Counted from the first letter of the stretch, positions 1-8,913 are shown. The stretch is DNA of 64,000 nt from Mesorhizobium sp. Root554 (GCF_001427025.1 NZ_LMGA01000001.1:389317-453316); one strand, 5' to 3'. Notes: generated by a model not told the origin, from the letters alone. Translations and numbers: made by a program.

Positions 1-1
1 G

Positions 2-235
2 TTGAAAGCTTCGGTCGAAACCGAAACCCAGCCGCCGAGCACGAATGACAGGATCGTCAGGATCCAGGCCGGCCTCAAGGCGTTCGGCAACAACGACATC
101 AAGCTCGACGGTGTCGTCGGCGGGCAGACCAAGGCGGCGATCCGCGAATTCCAGTCGCTGTTCGGCCTGCCGGAAACCGGCGAACCGGACGAGGTGGTCT
201 ACACCAAGATGCGCGAAATCGGCCTGACAAACTGA
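2..235 (+). CDS. Peptidoglycan-binding domain protein, C-terminal fragment
   Basis: This is the 3' end of a gene that begins before the window. The 77 visible residues carry one PG_binding_1-type repeat: an amphipathic helix (RIVRIQAGLKAFG), a Gly-rich turn (LDGVVGGQT), and the hallmark AIREFQSLFGLPETG segment. This fold binds peptidoglycan or acts as a substrate-recognition module in cell-wall proteins. Rhizobial proteins with this C-terminal domain usually have an N-terminal membrane anchor, which would lie outside the window. The family call is solid; the role of the full protein cannot be read here. Confidence 0.75.
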   Translation: MKASVETETQPPSTNDRIVRIQAGLKAFGNNDIKLDGVVGGQTKAAIREFQSLFGLPETGEPDEVVYTKMREIGLTN

Positions 236-291
236 TCGCATCGCGAACAGTAGCAATTCCCGCTATGTTGGCTCCCAGACAGGAGTCATGA

Positions 292-636
292 ATGCGGGTC
301 ACAACGGACTTTTGGGTTTCGGCCCTGATACGGCGGATCTTTGGCGCTGGTGGTTTCGCCGCCGTTGTCCGGCGCGGCGCCACCGAGGCCGGGGCCGTGT
401 TTATCCTGGTGCGGGGCAGGCTAGGGGAGACGGACCTGTTTGGGCCGGCGCCGCAGACGACCTACGATTCGGCCAAGCCCGACGAGCGCTTTTTCAGCCG
501 TCTGGATACCGGTGGCGATCCGGACGCGGCGGAAGCGCGCCTGGCAAAGGAGCAGCGCTTCGATTCCGACATATGGGTGGTCGAGATCGAGCCCGGCCCG
601 CTTGCCCTCGAGGAATTGATTTCCGTCAGGCTCTGA
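292..636 (+). CDS. DUF1491 family protein
   Basis: This 114-aa cytoplasmic protein matches my memory of the Alphaproteobacteria-restricted DUF1491 family: an N-terminal RVTTDFWVSALIRR segment, a central GAVFILVRGR strand and a C-terminal DSDIWVVEIE motif. There is no signal peptide or membrane segment, and the function is unknown. AGGAG at 281-285 lies six bases before the ATG and fixes this start; an overlapping frame opening at 288 is rejected. The gene ends tail to tail with the DUF2336 gene, the two stops overlapping by 11 bp. Confidence 0.8.
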   Translation: MRVTTDFWVSALIRRIFGAGGFAAVVRRGATEAGAVFILVRGRLGETDLFGPAPQTTYDSAKPDERFFSRLDTGGDPDAAEARLAKEQRFDSDIWVVEIEPGPLALEELISVRL

Positions 637-1606
637 GGCCGGCGCCGGCTTTCGCCGCCGCCGGGCTGTCGGTGTTGGCGGTCGGAGACCGCGGCCCGAC
701 CGCATGGGAAATCGCCTGCGCTTTCCATTCGCGGATACGGTCGCGGATCGTATCGTGTCCCAGTGCGCGATAGCGTTCGAGGAAACGCCTAATGGCCTCC
801 GGATGCGGAAACGATGCCGGGAATACGGCAACCGCGATGAGGAAGGCCTGGTCTTCGCTCAGTTCCAGGGAGCGGAGCGCCGTCAGCAGGAGTGAGTAGT
901 CCGACGACGCGGTGAGGCTCCGGGCTGTCATCAGATCGACGCCGAGGCAATCGGCAAGCGCCGTCTGGAAAAATGCGGCGTGGCCGGTGAGCGCCGTCTC
1001 CCGCAATTTGTCATAGGTCTGGAATTCGGCCCGCTGATCCGGCTTGTGTCCGGCAACCATGATGGCGCGGAGGCGGCGGCGCGCCTCTTCGGCCGCCTTG
1101 CCCGGAGTTTGTGCGATGCGGGGCGCGGGCGCCGTTTCGGTGACCTGAGGCTTGGGGGCCACGCTTTCAGGTTCGCGGGAATGGACCAGCGTCGGCTTCT
1201 CCAGCGCCTTGATGAGGTCGGTGATGGCCGGGTTCAGCTCCTTGCGTCGCGCGATGGCACGCGCATGGGGAAGTCCGTGCCGCCCTATCAGCGCTATGAG
1301 GTCGATGTCGGCAAGCGCCTTGGACCGGACCAGCAGCGGCGCCGCGATGTCCACCGGTTCGTCGCACAGACGCAGCACCAGCCCGATGGGCGGATGGTCG
1401 CATTCTGAAAGGGCCGCGGCGACGAAGCGTCGGGACTCCGCCGAGACGCTGTCGAAGAGCGGCAAGGTGAGATCTTCCAGTTGAGCGATTTCCCGCTTGG
1501 AGGGCCGGGTCAGCTGGCAGAAGGCGGCGACGACGGCGCGGAAAAGCCGTTCAGCCTTGCCGGATTCGGTTCTGGCAGCGATGTGCCGGAAGTCGGGATA
1601 TGACAC
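626..1606 (-). CDS. DUF2336 domain-containing protein
   Basis: This 326-aa protein opens with a GTG codon. The N-terminal half is built of short helical repeats (SKREIAQLEDLTLPLFD, AALSECDHPPIGLVLRLCDEP), the HEAT-like pattern of DUF2336 proteins common in Alphaproteobacteria. A Pro/Ala-rich linker follows near residues 140-170, and the C-terminal part has a conserved-looking 'ALTGHAAFFQTALADCLGV' stretch. No catalytic motif is visible and the molecular role is unknown. The family assignment rests on the repeat style and on synteny with DUF1491 as remembered from rhizobial genomes. Confidence 0.7.
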   Translation of the reverse strand: MSYPDFRHIAARTESGKAERLFRAVVAAFCQLTRPSKREIAQLEDLTLPLFDSVSAESRRFVAAALSECDHPPIGLVLRLCDEPVDIAAPLLVRSKALADIDLIALIGRHGLPHARAIARRKELNPAITDLIKALEKPTLVHSREPESVAPKPQVTETAPAPRIAQTPGKAAEEARRRLRAIMVAGHKPDQRAEFQTYDKLRETALTGHAAFFQTALADCLGVDLMTARSLTASSDYSLLLTALRSLELSEDQAFLIAVAVFPASFPHPEAIRRFLERYRALGHDTIRDRIREWKAQAISHAVGPRSPTANTDSPAAAKAGAGLRA

Positions 1607-1701
1607 TGGGTACGCCTTACACTTTACACGGTCTGCAACCTCGGTGGCCTGTGTGACGGTTTCGCGGTCGCAGAAACAAAGATCAACTTATCGGCGATCC
1701 G

Positions 1702-1716
1702 TTAGCGTTCCGTTAA
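1702..1716. promoter_or_regulatory. CtrA-box-like element (TTAG-N7-TTAA)
   Basis: TTAG, seven bases, then TTAAC. This differs by one base from the CtrA consensus TTAA-N7-TTAAC used in alphaproteobacterial cell-cycle control. It lies between the divergent DUF2336 gene and the 61-aa protein gene, 86 bp from the latter's start codon. A single near-match is weak evidence. Confidence 0.35.
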
Positions 1717-1787
1717 CCCTCTGGTGGCCTTATCGTTTATGGAGGCGTTGCGTTGTGCTCCGGGGTAACCGAGAGGAATACGCGAAC

Positions 1788-1973
1788 ATGGGCAGGATAC
1801 TGTCTTTCACGCCGCGTAACGCGGCATCAGGCCAAACGTCACAAACCTTGGGCCCGGCCGCGGCCATCATCATCTTTCCCGGTGTCCGCTACGAAAAGCG
1901 GCTGGACGATGAACGCGACGGCAATGTCGCCGCAGGTCAGGCGGGGCAGAGCAAGTCCGAGCCACGGCACTAA
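1788..1973 (+). CDS. Small conserved hypothetical protein (61 aa)
   Basis: A 61-aa protein with a hydrophobic core motif (AAAIIIFPGVRYEKR) followed by a short charged tail. I recognise the 'I-I-x-F-P/T-G-V-R-Y-E' motif from short Rhizobiales proteins of unknown function. The start is the internal ATG at 1788, preceded by a purine-rich GAGAGG; the longer open frame beginning at 1497 runs antisense through the DUF2336 gene and is not believed. The stop overlaps the stop of the convergent DUF1254 gene by four bases. Confidence 0.65.
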   Translation: MGRILSFTPRNAASGQTSQTLGPAAAIIIFPGVRYEKRLDDERDGNVAAGQAGQSKSEPRH

Positions 1974-2521
1974 CCAGCCGGCCTTGCCTGGCACGCGCTG
2001 TCCTCAAGGAAGCGCGATACGGCCGGCTCCCAACTGCTGTCGGGAGTGAAGGCCCGGATCACGGCGATGCCTTCGTCGGCCGGCACCTCGATGAAGACCG
2101 AACTTTCGAACTCCGGCGGCAATTCCTTGCGCACTTCGAGCATTTGGGCCGGAGTCAGCACGACGGCGTCCAGCACGCCGTTTATGACGCTATGATCGTT
2201 GAGGCTGTAAAGGATGTGCCCGCCGCGGTCGTAGACGGCGACAGACCAGAACGGCACCTTGCCCGGCGCTTTGATCTGTAACATTCCATCCCCAAGATCG
2301 AACCGGCATGCCGCCGCCTGGAACAGCGGATCGACCCCCTTTACGACAGGGGCGGCGGCCGGTTCCGCATCGAGCCGCACCATCGTGTAGAGCCCGGAAA
2401 CTTCCGACAGGCGGGACCACGCGTTGCGGTCCGAGAATTCCGGCACGAGAAACAAGACGATGATATGAACGATGCCGGCGCCCAGAATGCCCAGCATGAT
2501 GGCATGCAACAGCCTACGCAT
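1970..2521 (-). CDS. DUF1254 family membrane-anchored protein
   Basis: A 183-aa protein with one N-terminal membrane helix (residues about 4-28, LHAIMLGILGAGIVHIIVLFLV) and an exported domain. The segments GKVPFWSVAVYDRGG, LYSLND and VVLTPAQM fit the short rhizobial form of DUF1254 proteins. Its start overlaps the stop of the upstream DUF1214 gene by 8 bp, so the two are probably translationally coupled and may act as a pair. The biochemical role is unknown. The DUF1254 name is from memory of this two-gene arrangement. Confidence 0.65.
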   Translation of the reverse strand: MRRLLHAIMLGILGAGIVHIIVLFLVPEFSDRNAWSRLSEVSGLYTMVRLDAEPAAAPVVKGVDPLFQAAACRFDLGDGMLQIKAPGKVPFWSVAVYDRGGHILYSLNDHSVINGVLDAVVLTPAQMLEVRKELPPEFESSVFIEVPADEGIAVIRAFTPDSSWEPAVSRFLEDSACQARPAG

Positions 2522-3098
2522 CGCAGGCCACCTTGCGTATCAGCGGCATATCGATGTCCGAGAGGCCGGTGCTGCTGGCGATGGGTGTATCGTAGAAGGT
2601 GAGGACGAAACTGAGGCCGCCGGCGCCGTTGATCGGGAGCCAGTTACCGGGCGAGGGACGTTTGCCGACGGAGATCGTCGCCGAATTGTCGGGCTGCCGC
2701 AGGATTTGATACGAGTGCAACGCCGCCGGACGCGGCTTGCCGGTATCGATGACGGCGCGGGCCTCGTCGGCCCCGTAAAGCGTCCAGAACCGGGCAGTCG
2801 GGTAACTGCCCTCGATCGCGTAGCTGCATTCGCGGCGCAGCGGCCGGCCTTCATTGTCTCGCTCGGCGACAAAGGAAAGCCCTTCCGCCCTGCCGAGGGC
2901 CAGAACGCCTTCCCGCGCCACCCGTGCCTGCGAGTAAGGATCGGCATCGGGCGTGCCGAGGTCCGGGAACGCTGTCCATTGCCCGATCGTGATGGCGCCG
3001 ACGCCACCCTGGGCCTTCAATGCGTACCAGACGCTGGCGCCGCCGCCGCCGATGGCGATGGCAAGCGCGACAAGGATGGGAAAGACGGACTTGATCAT
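2514..3098 (-). CDS. DUF1214 domain-containing protein
   Basis: A 194-aa protein with an N-terminal signal anchor (SVFPILVALAIAIGGG) and an exported domain. The DUF1214 signature is clear: ARFWTLYGAD, then NSATISVGKRP, then NWLPINGAGGLSFVLTFYDTP. I chose the ATG at 3098, directly before the hydrophobic helix; the open frame runs 62 codons further upstream but that part is Arg/Pro-rich and overlaps the penicillin-binding protein gene. It is coupled to the DUF1254 gene downstream. The pair is widespread in Rhizobiales and of unknown function. Confidence 0.75.
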   Translation of the reverse strand: MIKSVFPILVALAIAIGGGGASVWYALKAQGGVGAITIGQWTAFPDLGTPDADPYSQARVAREGVLALGRAEGLSFVAERDNEGRPLRRECSYAIEGSYPTARFWTLYGADEARAVIDTGKPRPAALHSYQILRQPDNSATISVGKRPSPGNWLPINGAGGLSFVLTFYDTPIASSTGLSDIDMPLIRKVACDA

Positions 3099-3207
3099 GC
3101 GCAGCGGAATGGAGGGCAGGGGACCACGGCATATCGCGCGGCGACCGTTGCTGGCAAGCACGGCGCCATTTCGGTCCGGTCCGGCGAACTGGCTTCCTGC
3201 CGATGCG

Positions 3208-5367
3208 TCACAATGCCGACAGCGCCTCGGGTCCGGTCGTGGGTTGAAGTGCCGGCGCCGAACGGAAGATTCCGCTGAGTTCACGCAACAGCCGGGTGGT
3301 CCGGCTTGAAAGGACTGGAGGCCGATCGGCCTCTGCTTTCGCGGCTTCTTCCGCCGCCAGCTTCTTTTCCGCTTCTCCAGCCTTGGCCGCGATCTTGGGA
3401 TCGACGAAAGGATGGTCGATGCCCGGTATCGGCTTCAGGTCGATGTTCTGGTGCGCATAGACCATCAGCCGCTGCCAGATCATGGCGGGCAGCGAACCGC
3501 CCGTCATGTTGCGGCTGGGGCTGAAATCGTCGTTGCCGAGCCAGACGGCTGCGGTGTAGTTGCCGGTGAAACCGACATACCAGGCGTCGCGATAGGATTG
3601 TGTCGTGCCGGTCTTGCCGCCGGAGCGGATGTTGGGCAGCGCCGCGCGCCGCGCCGTGCCGATCTCCGGCACCTGCACCAGCATCGAGTTCATGGATTTG
3701 AGCGCCTGCTCGCTGAGCACCCGGTGCGGCGGCGGTGCATCCTTGCCGAAATCGTAGACCACTTCGCCGGTGTGCGTAACAAGCTGGGTGATGCCGTGCC
3801 GGCTGCCGGCAAAGCCGTTCTGGGCGAAGACGCTGTAGCCGGTCGCCTGGTCCATCACCGTCATGCCCGATGTGCCGAGGACTGTGGTTTTGAAGCTCTC
3901 CAGCGGCGATTCAACGCCCATGGCATGCGCCATGGCGACGATCGGGGGGATCGACAGATAGTCCTTGGCCAGCCGGACCGGCACGGTGTTGATGGATTTC
4001 ACGAAGGCGGTCAGCAGCGTGATCTTGCCGGAATAGCTGCGGCCGTAATTCTTCGGCATCCAGCCGCCCCAGTTGATCGGGCCGTCCGAAATGGCCGATT
4101 CCGGCTTGAAGCCATGCTCCATCGCCGTGGCGTAGACATAGGCCTTGAAGGATGAGCCGGCCTGCCGCAGCGCCTTGGTGGCGCGGTTGAACTGGCTGGC
4201 GCCATAGTCGCGGCCGCCGACGATCGCCCGCACCGCGCCGTTCGTCTCGATCACCACCACCGCGCCTTCGGCGACGTTATACTCCTTGCCGTACTGCCGC
4301 AGGTGGAATTCGACCGACTCTTCGGCTGCCTTCTGCAGATTGGCGTCGAAGGTCGTGTGCGCCACCAGCGAATGCTGTCCCGACTTGGCGGCGATGCGCT
4401 TCACCTCCTCGAACGCCCAGTCGAGGAAATAGTCCGGGCTCTTCTGCTCGCCGCGATCGACGACATCGGCAGGATGCAGCCGCGCCTGCAGCACTTGGCC
4501 CTCGGTCATGAAGCCGCTGTCGACCAGATTGGTCAGCACGACATTGGCGCGGGCGCGCGCCGCCGGCAGGTTGATATGCGGCGCGTATTTCGTCGGCGCC
4601 TTGAACAGCCCCGCCAGCATGGCCGCCTCGGCGAGGTTCAGGTCCTTGACGCTTTTGCCGAAATAGAAATCGGCCGCCGCCTCGATGCCGAAAGTGCCGC
4701 CGCCCATGTAGGAGCGGTCGAGATAGAGCTGCAGGATTTCCTTCTTGGACAGATTGGCTTCCAGCCACAGCGACAGGAACGCTTCCTTGACCTTGCGCTC
4801 CAGCGTGCGCTCATTGCTGAGGAACAGGTTCTTGGCCAGCTGCTGGGTGATGCTCGAGCCGCCCTGCACGACCGAATTGGCGCGCACGTTCTCAGTCAGC
4901 GCGCGCGCCAGGCCGAGCACGTCGATGCCGTAATGGTCGAAGAAGCGCCGGTCCTCGGTCGCCAGCACCGCCTTGATGACGGGGTCCGGCATGGCGTCCA
5001 CCGGCACGGAATCGCGCTGGATGATGCCGCGCTGGCCGATCTCGTTGCCGTAGCGGTCGAGGAAGGTGACGGCGAAATCGTCCTGCGCGCGCCAGTCGCC
5101 GCCGGTTTCCTGGAAGGCGGGCAGCGCCAGCGCCAGAAGCACCACCGGACCCGCGGCGCCCATGGTGAACCCTTCGCCGGCCAGTTCGAAGAGCCAGCGC
5201 CGCCATCCCTTGACGCGGAAGCGCCGGAAGAAAATCGTCGCCGCTTCCCAGAATTCACGCGCCGCGAAGCCGACCTCGTAGAGCGAGGAATCCAGCCATG
5301 CGTCGAGCGCCAGCAGCCACGCGGCGACAGGCCCTCTTTTTCTGTTCGGCTCGAAAGGCTCAGTCAT
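3208..5367 (-). CDS. Class A penicillin-binding protein (PBP1A family)
   Basis: A 719-aa bifunctional peptidoglycan synthase. After a cytoplasmic N-terminus and a membrane segment near residues 68-86 comes the glycosyltransferase-51 domain, with catalytic Glu in ATEDRRFF (E138), the QGGSSITQQLAKN motif (168-180) and RKVKEA. The transpeptidase domain has all three active-site motifs: SxxK as SSFK (S405-K408), SIN (458-460) and KTG (585-587). The enzyme polymerises glycan strands from lipid II and cross-links stem peptides outside the inner membrane; beta-lactams acylate the Ser. It faces away from the GTA cluster across a 271-bp gap. A low-complexity Ala/Glu/Lys tail follows the catalytic domains. 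Confidence 0.93.
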   Translation of the reverse strand: MTEPFEPNRKRGPVAAWLLALDAWLDSSLYEVGFAAREFWEAATIFFRRFRVKGWRRWLFELAGEGFTMGAAGPVVLLALALPAFQETGGDWRAQDDFAVTFLDRYGNEIGQRGIIQRDSVPVDAMPDPVIKAVLATEDRRFFDHYGIDVLGLARALTENVRANSVVQGGSSITQQLAKNLFLSNERTLERKVKEAFLSLWLEANLSKKEILQLYLDRSYMGGGTFGIEAAADFYFGKSVKDLNLAEAAMLAGLFKAPTKYAPHINLPAARARANVVLTNLVDSGFMTEGQVLQARLHPADVVDRGEQKSPDYFLDWAFEEVKRIAAKSGQHSLVAHTTFDANLQKAAEESVEFHLRQYGKEYNVAEGAVVVIETNGAVRAIVGGRDYGASQFNRATKALRQAGSSFKAYVYATAMEHGFKPESAISDGPINWGGWMPKNYGRSYSGKITLLTAFVKSINTVPVRLAKDYLSIPPIVAMAHAMGVESPLESFKTTVLGTSGMTVMDQATGYSVFAQNGFAGSRHGITQLVTHTGEVVYDFGKDAPPPHRVLSEQALKSMNSMLVQVPEIGTARRAALPNIRSGGKTGTTQSYRDAWYVGFTGNYTAAVWLGNDDFSPSRNMTGGSLPAMIWQRLMVYAHQNIDLKPIPGIDHPFVDPKIAAKAGEAEKKLAAEEAAKAEADRPPVLSSRTTRLLRELSGIFRSAPALQPTTGPEALSAL

Positions 5368-5529
5368 CCCGACTTCCGGCGTTCCCCGACGCCAAACTGG
5401 CAGCGCATGCGGGCAATTTCAGGGCACCGCAGTCGGGGAGGAGTTGTCTATGATTTATCGGGGAGGGGCAAGGGTGGGAGGGCTGCCAATTCGGCAGGAA
5501 AAAAGATTGGCTGAAATAGGAATATATTC

Positions 5530-5558
5530 TTGACACCGTAACGGTGGTTTGGTAGTCT
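5530..5558 (+). promoter_or_regulatory. Candidate promoter with overlapping 13-bp palindrome, upstream of the GTA cluster
   Basis: TTGACA at 5530-5535 is followed after 17 bp by TAGTCT at 5553-5558, a credible vegetative-type promoter pointing into the GTA genes, 81 bp before the first start codon. Between the two boxes, overlapping the -35, lies CACCGT-A-ACGGTG (5534-5546), a perfect palindrome with 6-bp arms around one base. That position is typical for a repressor operator. No regulator is assigned. Confidence 0.5.
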
Positions 5559-5638
5559 CGCTCTATCGTCGGAAAAGTGCGCCGGCGGGGTTGCCGGTCC
5601 TGATTGTCCGACCGGCTCAGCAAACAGATCTGGGTGCC

Positions 5639-6127
5639 ATGATAACCGGTGTGGAAACGCAGTGGGTCGCCATACGTGCGCTTTTCGAAGGCGCGGCGCT
5701 TACGCCCGAAAATCTGTCGGAAGCTTCCGGCTACAAGCTGGCTACCGTGCGCCGGGTCGCGCGCCAGCAGGGGTGGCGCTCCGGTTTCGCGGCGCGTCTG
5801 GCTTCCGGCGAGCTGCCCGATCAGGAGGCGCGGCTGCGGCTGCTGCTCGACGGTGCCATTTCCCGCGCCGAAGCGGCGGAACGGGAAGGGCGCTCCGACA
5901 AGACCTTGATCGACGCTATTTCCGCCATCATGCGGACACTCGAAAAAATCGGCGAAATCACGCGCGGCGAAAGCAGCGCGAAAGAGAACCAGATAAAACG
6001 AGATGCGGACATGGCCGACGCGCTCCGGCGCATCGATGAGCGGATCGTCGAACTCGCACGGGACTACGCCCGGCAGTTGGACGCAGCAGGCTCTGGGGCG
6101 GGCGAAAGCCGAGCTTCTTTACGATGA
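5639..6127 (+). CDS. GTA small terminase-like protein (RcGTA g1 position)
   Basis: A 162-aa protein at the head of the GTA cluster. Residues about 18-48 (LTPENLSEASGYKLATVRRVARQQGW) form a helix-turn-helix like those with which small terminase subunits bind DNA. The rest is helical and charged, as in TerS oligomerisation regions. The start ATG at 5639 precedes the HTH; the longer frame from 5549 overlaps the candidate promoter. The 3' end overlaps the large terminase gene. In RcGTA the g1 product is a TerS that lacks specific cos/pac recognition, in keeping with random packaging. I infer the same here from position. Confidence 0.7.
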   Translation: MITGVETQWVAIRALFEGAALTPENLSEASGYKLATVRRVARQQGWRSGFAARLASGELPDQEARLRLLLDGAISRAEAAEREGRSDKTLIDAISAIMRTLEKIGEITRGESSAKENQIKRDADMADALRRIDERIVELARDYARQLDAAGSGAGESRASLR

Positions 6128-7340
6128 GTGGGTCAGCCACGCGCGCTGGTCGCAATATGGCCGCGATGCCGCGGACACCTGGCTGGTGCTTGGCGGGCGC
6201 GGCGCTGGAAAGACCCGGCTCGGCGCCGAATGGGTCAACAGCCATGTGCGCGGCTTTCCGCCGCTGGCCGAGCGGAAATACGGCCGCATCGCGCTGATCG
6301 GCGAGACGCTGGCCGACGTGCGCGACGTGATGATCGAAGGTCCGTCCGGCATCGTCACGCTGTCGCGGCATGACCGGCCCCGCTTCGAGGCGAGCCGCCG
6401 GCGTCTGGTTTGGGACGACGGATCGGTCGCGCTGATGTTCTCGTCGGAGGATCCCGAAAGCCTGCGCGGCCATCAGTTCGAGGCGGCATGGTGCGACGAG
6501 GCGGCCAAATGGCGGCACGCGGAGGCCTGCTTCGACATGCTGCAATTCGGACTGCGGCTGGGCGAGCGGCCGCGCCAGATCATCACCACGACGCCCCGGC
6601 CGACGCCACTGCTGAAGCGGCTGCTCGCCGATGCCGATGTCGCGGTGACGCGGATGCGGACTGAGGAGAACCGCGCCAATCTGGCGCCCGGTTTCCTGAA
6701 CGCCGTCGAGAAGCGCTATGCCGGCAGCCTGCTCGGCCGCCAGGAACTGGACGGCGAGATGATCGAGGACCGCGAGGACGCCTTGTGGTCCAGGCAGATG
6801 ATCGAGGAAGCGGTTTCTACCGGGCACGGTCCGCTGCGGCGCATCGTCGTCGCGGTCGATCCGCCGGCCAGCTCGCGGCGAACCTCGGATGCCTGCGGCA
6901 TCGTCGCCGCGGGGTTGGACGACACGGGATGCGCGGCCGTGCTGGCGGACGCCACCCTTCGCGCGGCAAAGCCGCAGGAGTGGGCGGCGCGCGCGGTGGC
7001 GCTTTATCACGCGCTGGAGGCAGACTGCCTGCTGGTCGAAGTGAACCAGGGCGGCGAGATGGCGACGGCGGTGATCCGCACCGTCGATCCCGCCGTGCCG
7101 GTCAAGGCGGTGCGGGCCAGGCGCGGCAAGTGGCTGCGCGCCGAGCCGGTCGCGGCGCTCTATCAGCAGCGCAAGGTGCGCCACGCGGCGCGCTTTGCCG
7201 AACTGGAAGACGAGATGTGCGACTTCGGCCCGAACGGCCTGTCGAACGGCCGTTCACCGGACCGTGTCGATGCGCTGGTGTGGGCGATTACTGAACTGAT
7301 GCCGGACCGGGCGGGCAATCCGCGCATCCGCGATTTTTAA
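6036..7340 (+). CDS. GTA terminase large subunit (TerL; RcGTA g2)
   Basis: The DNA-packaging motor. The ATPase domain has Walker A in LGGRGAGKTRLG and a Walker B-like EAAWCDEAAKW; the C-terminal nuclease domain begins near IVVAVDPPASS with the first RNase H-fold Asp and continues through VEVNQGGEM. Length (434 aa from this start) fits GTA/HK97-type TerL. The start is uncertain: ATG at 6036 is used, while ATG 6003 and later non-ATG codons are possible, because homology-like sequence begins only near LGRAKAELLYDEW. It overlaps the small terminase gene and is 11 bp ahead of the portal gene. Confidence 0.9.
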   Translation: MSGSSNSHGTTPGSWTQQALGRAKAELLYDEWVSHARWSQYGRDAADTWLVLGGRGAGKTRLGAEWVNSHVRGFPPLAERKYGRIALIGETLADVRDVMIEGPSGIVTLSRHDRPRFEASRRRLVWDDGSVALMFSSEDPESLRGHQFEAAWCDEAAKWRHAEACFDMLQFGLRLGERPRQIITTTPRPTPLLKRLLADADVAVTRMRTEENRANLAPGFLNAVEKRYAGSLLGRQELDGEMIEDREDALWSRQMIEEAVSTGHGPLRRIVVAVDPPASSRRTSDACGIVAAGLDDTGCAAVLADATLRAAKPQEWAARAVALYHALEADCLLVEVNQGGEMATAVIRTVDPAVPVKAVRARRGKWLRAEPVAALYQQRKVRHAARFAELEDEMCDFGPNGLSNGRSPDRVDALVWAITELMPDRAGNPRIRDF

Positions 7341-7351
7341 CAGGAACCGAT

Positions 7352-8557
7352 ATGGCTTTGAAATGGCCCTGGCCTCGTGCCGCGGGGAATGCCGGCGTTC
7401 GGCTGGAACGCAAGGATGCGCCGCACGCCGGCGGCTTCATCGCCTTCCACGCGCAGGGCGAGGCGCAATGGACGCGCCGCGACTACGCCACGCTGGCGCG
7501 CGAGGGGTTCATGCGCAACCCGATCGTGCATCGTTCGGTGCGGATGATCGCCGAGACGGCGTCGGCGATCCCGTGGCTGCTCTATGACGGCGCGGTCGAA
7601 CTTGAAGACCATCCGCTGCTCGATCTGCTGGAGCGTCCGAACCAGAAACAGGCCGGCGCGACATTCCTCGAAACGCTCTACGGCCACCTGCTTCTGTCCG
7701 GCAATGCCTATGTCGAGATGATCGACGCCGGCACCGGCGCGCGGGAACTGCATCTGCTGCGGCCCGACCGGGTGACGGTGGCGACCGATGCGTCCGGCTG
7801 GCCGGCGGCCCTCGATCATCGCGAGGGCAGCGGCAAGCGCAGGATAGCGCTCGGCCTGGCTGACGGCGGCGGCGCGGCGCACCTGACGCTGTTCCATCCG
7901 CTGGACGACCATTACGGTTTTCCGCCGCTGGAAGCAGCCCTGATGGCGCTGGACACGCACAATGCGGCCGGCCGCTGGAACAAGGCGCTGCTCGACAATT
8001 CCGCAAGGCCCTCCGGCGCGCTGGTCTATGCGCCGAAGGAAGGCGGCAACCTCACCGAGGACCAGTTCGCGCGGCTGAAGACGGAGCTGGAAGAGGGCTA
8101 TTCCGGCGCGACGCGCGCCGGCCGGCCGCTGCTCCTGGAAGGTGGCCTCGACTGGAAGGCGATGGCGCTGACGCCGAAGGACATGGATTTCGTCGAGGCC
8201 AAGCATTCCGCCAGCCGCGACATCGCGCTGGCTTTCGGCGTGCCGCCCATGCTGCTCGGCATTCCGGGCGACAACACCTATGCGAATTACCAGGAGGCCA
8301 ACCGCGCCTTCTATCGTCTCACCATCCTGCCGCTGGTGGCGCGCACCGCCAAGGAACTGTCGGCTTGGCTGGGCGTCGTCTTCGGCGAGAGCCTGCGCCT
8401 CTGGTACGACGCCGACCGCATCGACGGACTGGCCAGCGAGCGCGACGCCCTGTGGGCGCGCGTCGATGCCGCGAGCTTCCTGACCCAGGACGAGAAGCGG
8501 GAAGCGGTGGGGTATGAGCCGACTGGCAGCCAAAACCTTGAAGGTGATGCTCCATGA
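7352..8557 (+). CDS. GTA portal protein (HK97 type; RcGTA g3)
   Basis: A 401-aa portal protein that forms the dodecameric DNA gate at the capsid vertex. Typical HK97-portal features are visible: NPIVHRSVRMIAETASAIPW near the N-terminus, HPLLDLLERPN, GNAYVEM, the long wing segment, and GVPPMLLGIPGDNTYANYQEANRAFYR, the most conserved stretch. AGGA lies upstream of the ATG. The stop and the next start overlap as ATGA at 8554, indicating translational coupling. Confidence 0.93.
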   Translation: MALKWPWPRAAGNAGVRLERKDAPHAGGFIAFHAQGEAQWTRRDYATLAREGFMRNPIVHRSVRMIAETASAIPWLLYDGAVELEDHPLLDLLERPNQKQAGATFLETLYGHLLLSGNAYVEMIDAGTGARELHLLRPDRVTVATDASGWPAALDHREGSGKRRIALGLADGGGAAHLTLFHPLDDHYGFPPLEAALMALDTHNAAGRWNKALLDNSARPSGALVYAPKEGGNLTEDQFARLKTELEEGYSGATRAGRPLLLEGGLDWKAMALTPKDMDFVEAKHSASRDIALAFGVPPMLLGIPGDNTYANYQEANRAFYRLTILPLVARTAKELSAWLGVVFGESLRLWYDADRIDGLASERDALWARVDAASFLTQDEKREAVGYEPTGSQNLEGDAP

Positions 8558-8913
8558 CAGACATATCCGAGGCGGCCTGGCTATGGGTCGCCAAGGGCGC
8601 CGGCGCTGTCGCCGGGTCCGCCATTTCGCTCGCCTATATTTTGCCGCATGGCCGACGCGAGGCGGCGAGCCGTTTCGCGGTCGGCGTCGTTTGCGGCCTC
8701 GTCTTCGGCGGAACGGCCGGCGTCAAGATCGCTTCCGAACTTGCCGTCGAAGCCATGCTCGGCCCGCTCGAACTGATGCTGATGGGGTCGGCTGCCGCCA
8801 GCCTCTGCGCCTGGTGGGCGCTGGGCTTCGCCATGCGGGCCTTTGAAGGGAACCGGCTTTCGCGGGTGTTCACGAAAAAGAACGAGGAGGATGCCGATGG
8901 CCGTGGAAGTTGA
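8554..8913 (+). CDS. GTA small membrane protein (RcGTA g3.5 position)
   Basis: A 119-aa hydrophobic protein with three predicted membrane helices (about residues 9-31, 42-62 and 70-95) and a charged C-terminal tail. It sits between portal and prohead protease, the position of RcGTA orf g3.5. Position and size support membership of the GTA operon; the role is not known to me. Its 3' end overlaps the protease start by 17 bp. Confidence 0.7.
   Translation: MTDISEAAWLWVAKGAGAVAGSAISLAYILPHGRREAASRFAVGVVCGLVFGGTAGVKIASELAVEAMLGPLELMLMGSAAASLCAWWALGFAMRAFEGNRLSRVFTKKNEEDADGRGS

Noticed and set aside
1497..1787. Upstream extension of the 61-aa protein
   Set aside because: The added residues are antisense to the DUF2336 gene and its start region, and the internal ATG has a purine-rich RBS.
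5360..5623. 87-codon minus-strand frame in the PBP1A-GTA gap
   Set aside because: It covers the candidate promoter and palindrome, has no RBS and its composition is not protein-like.
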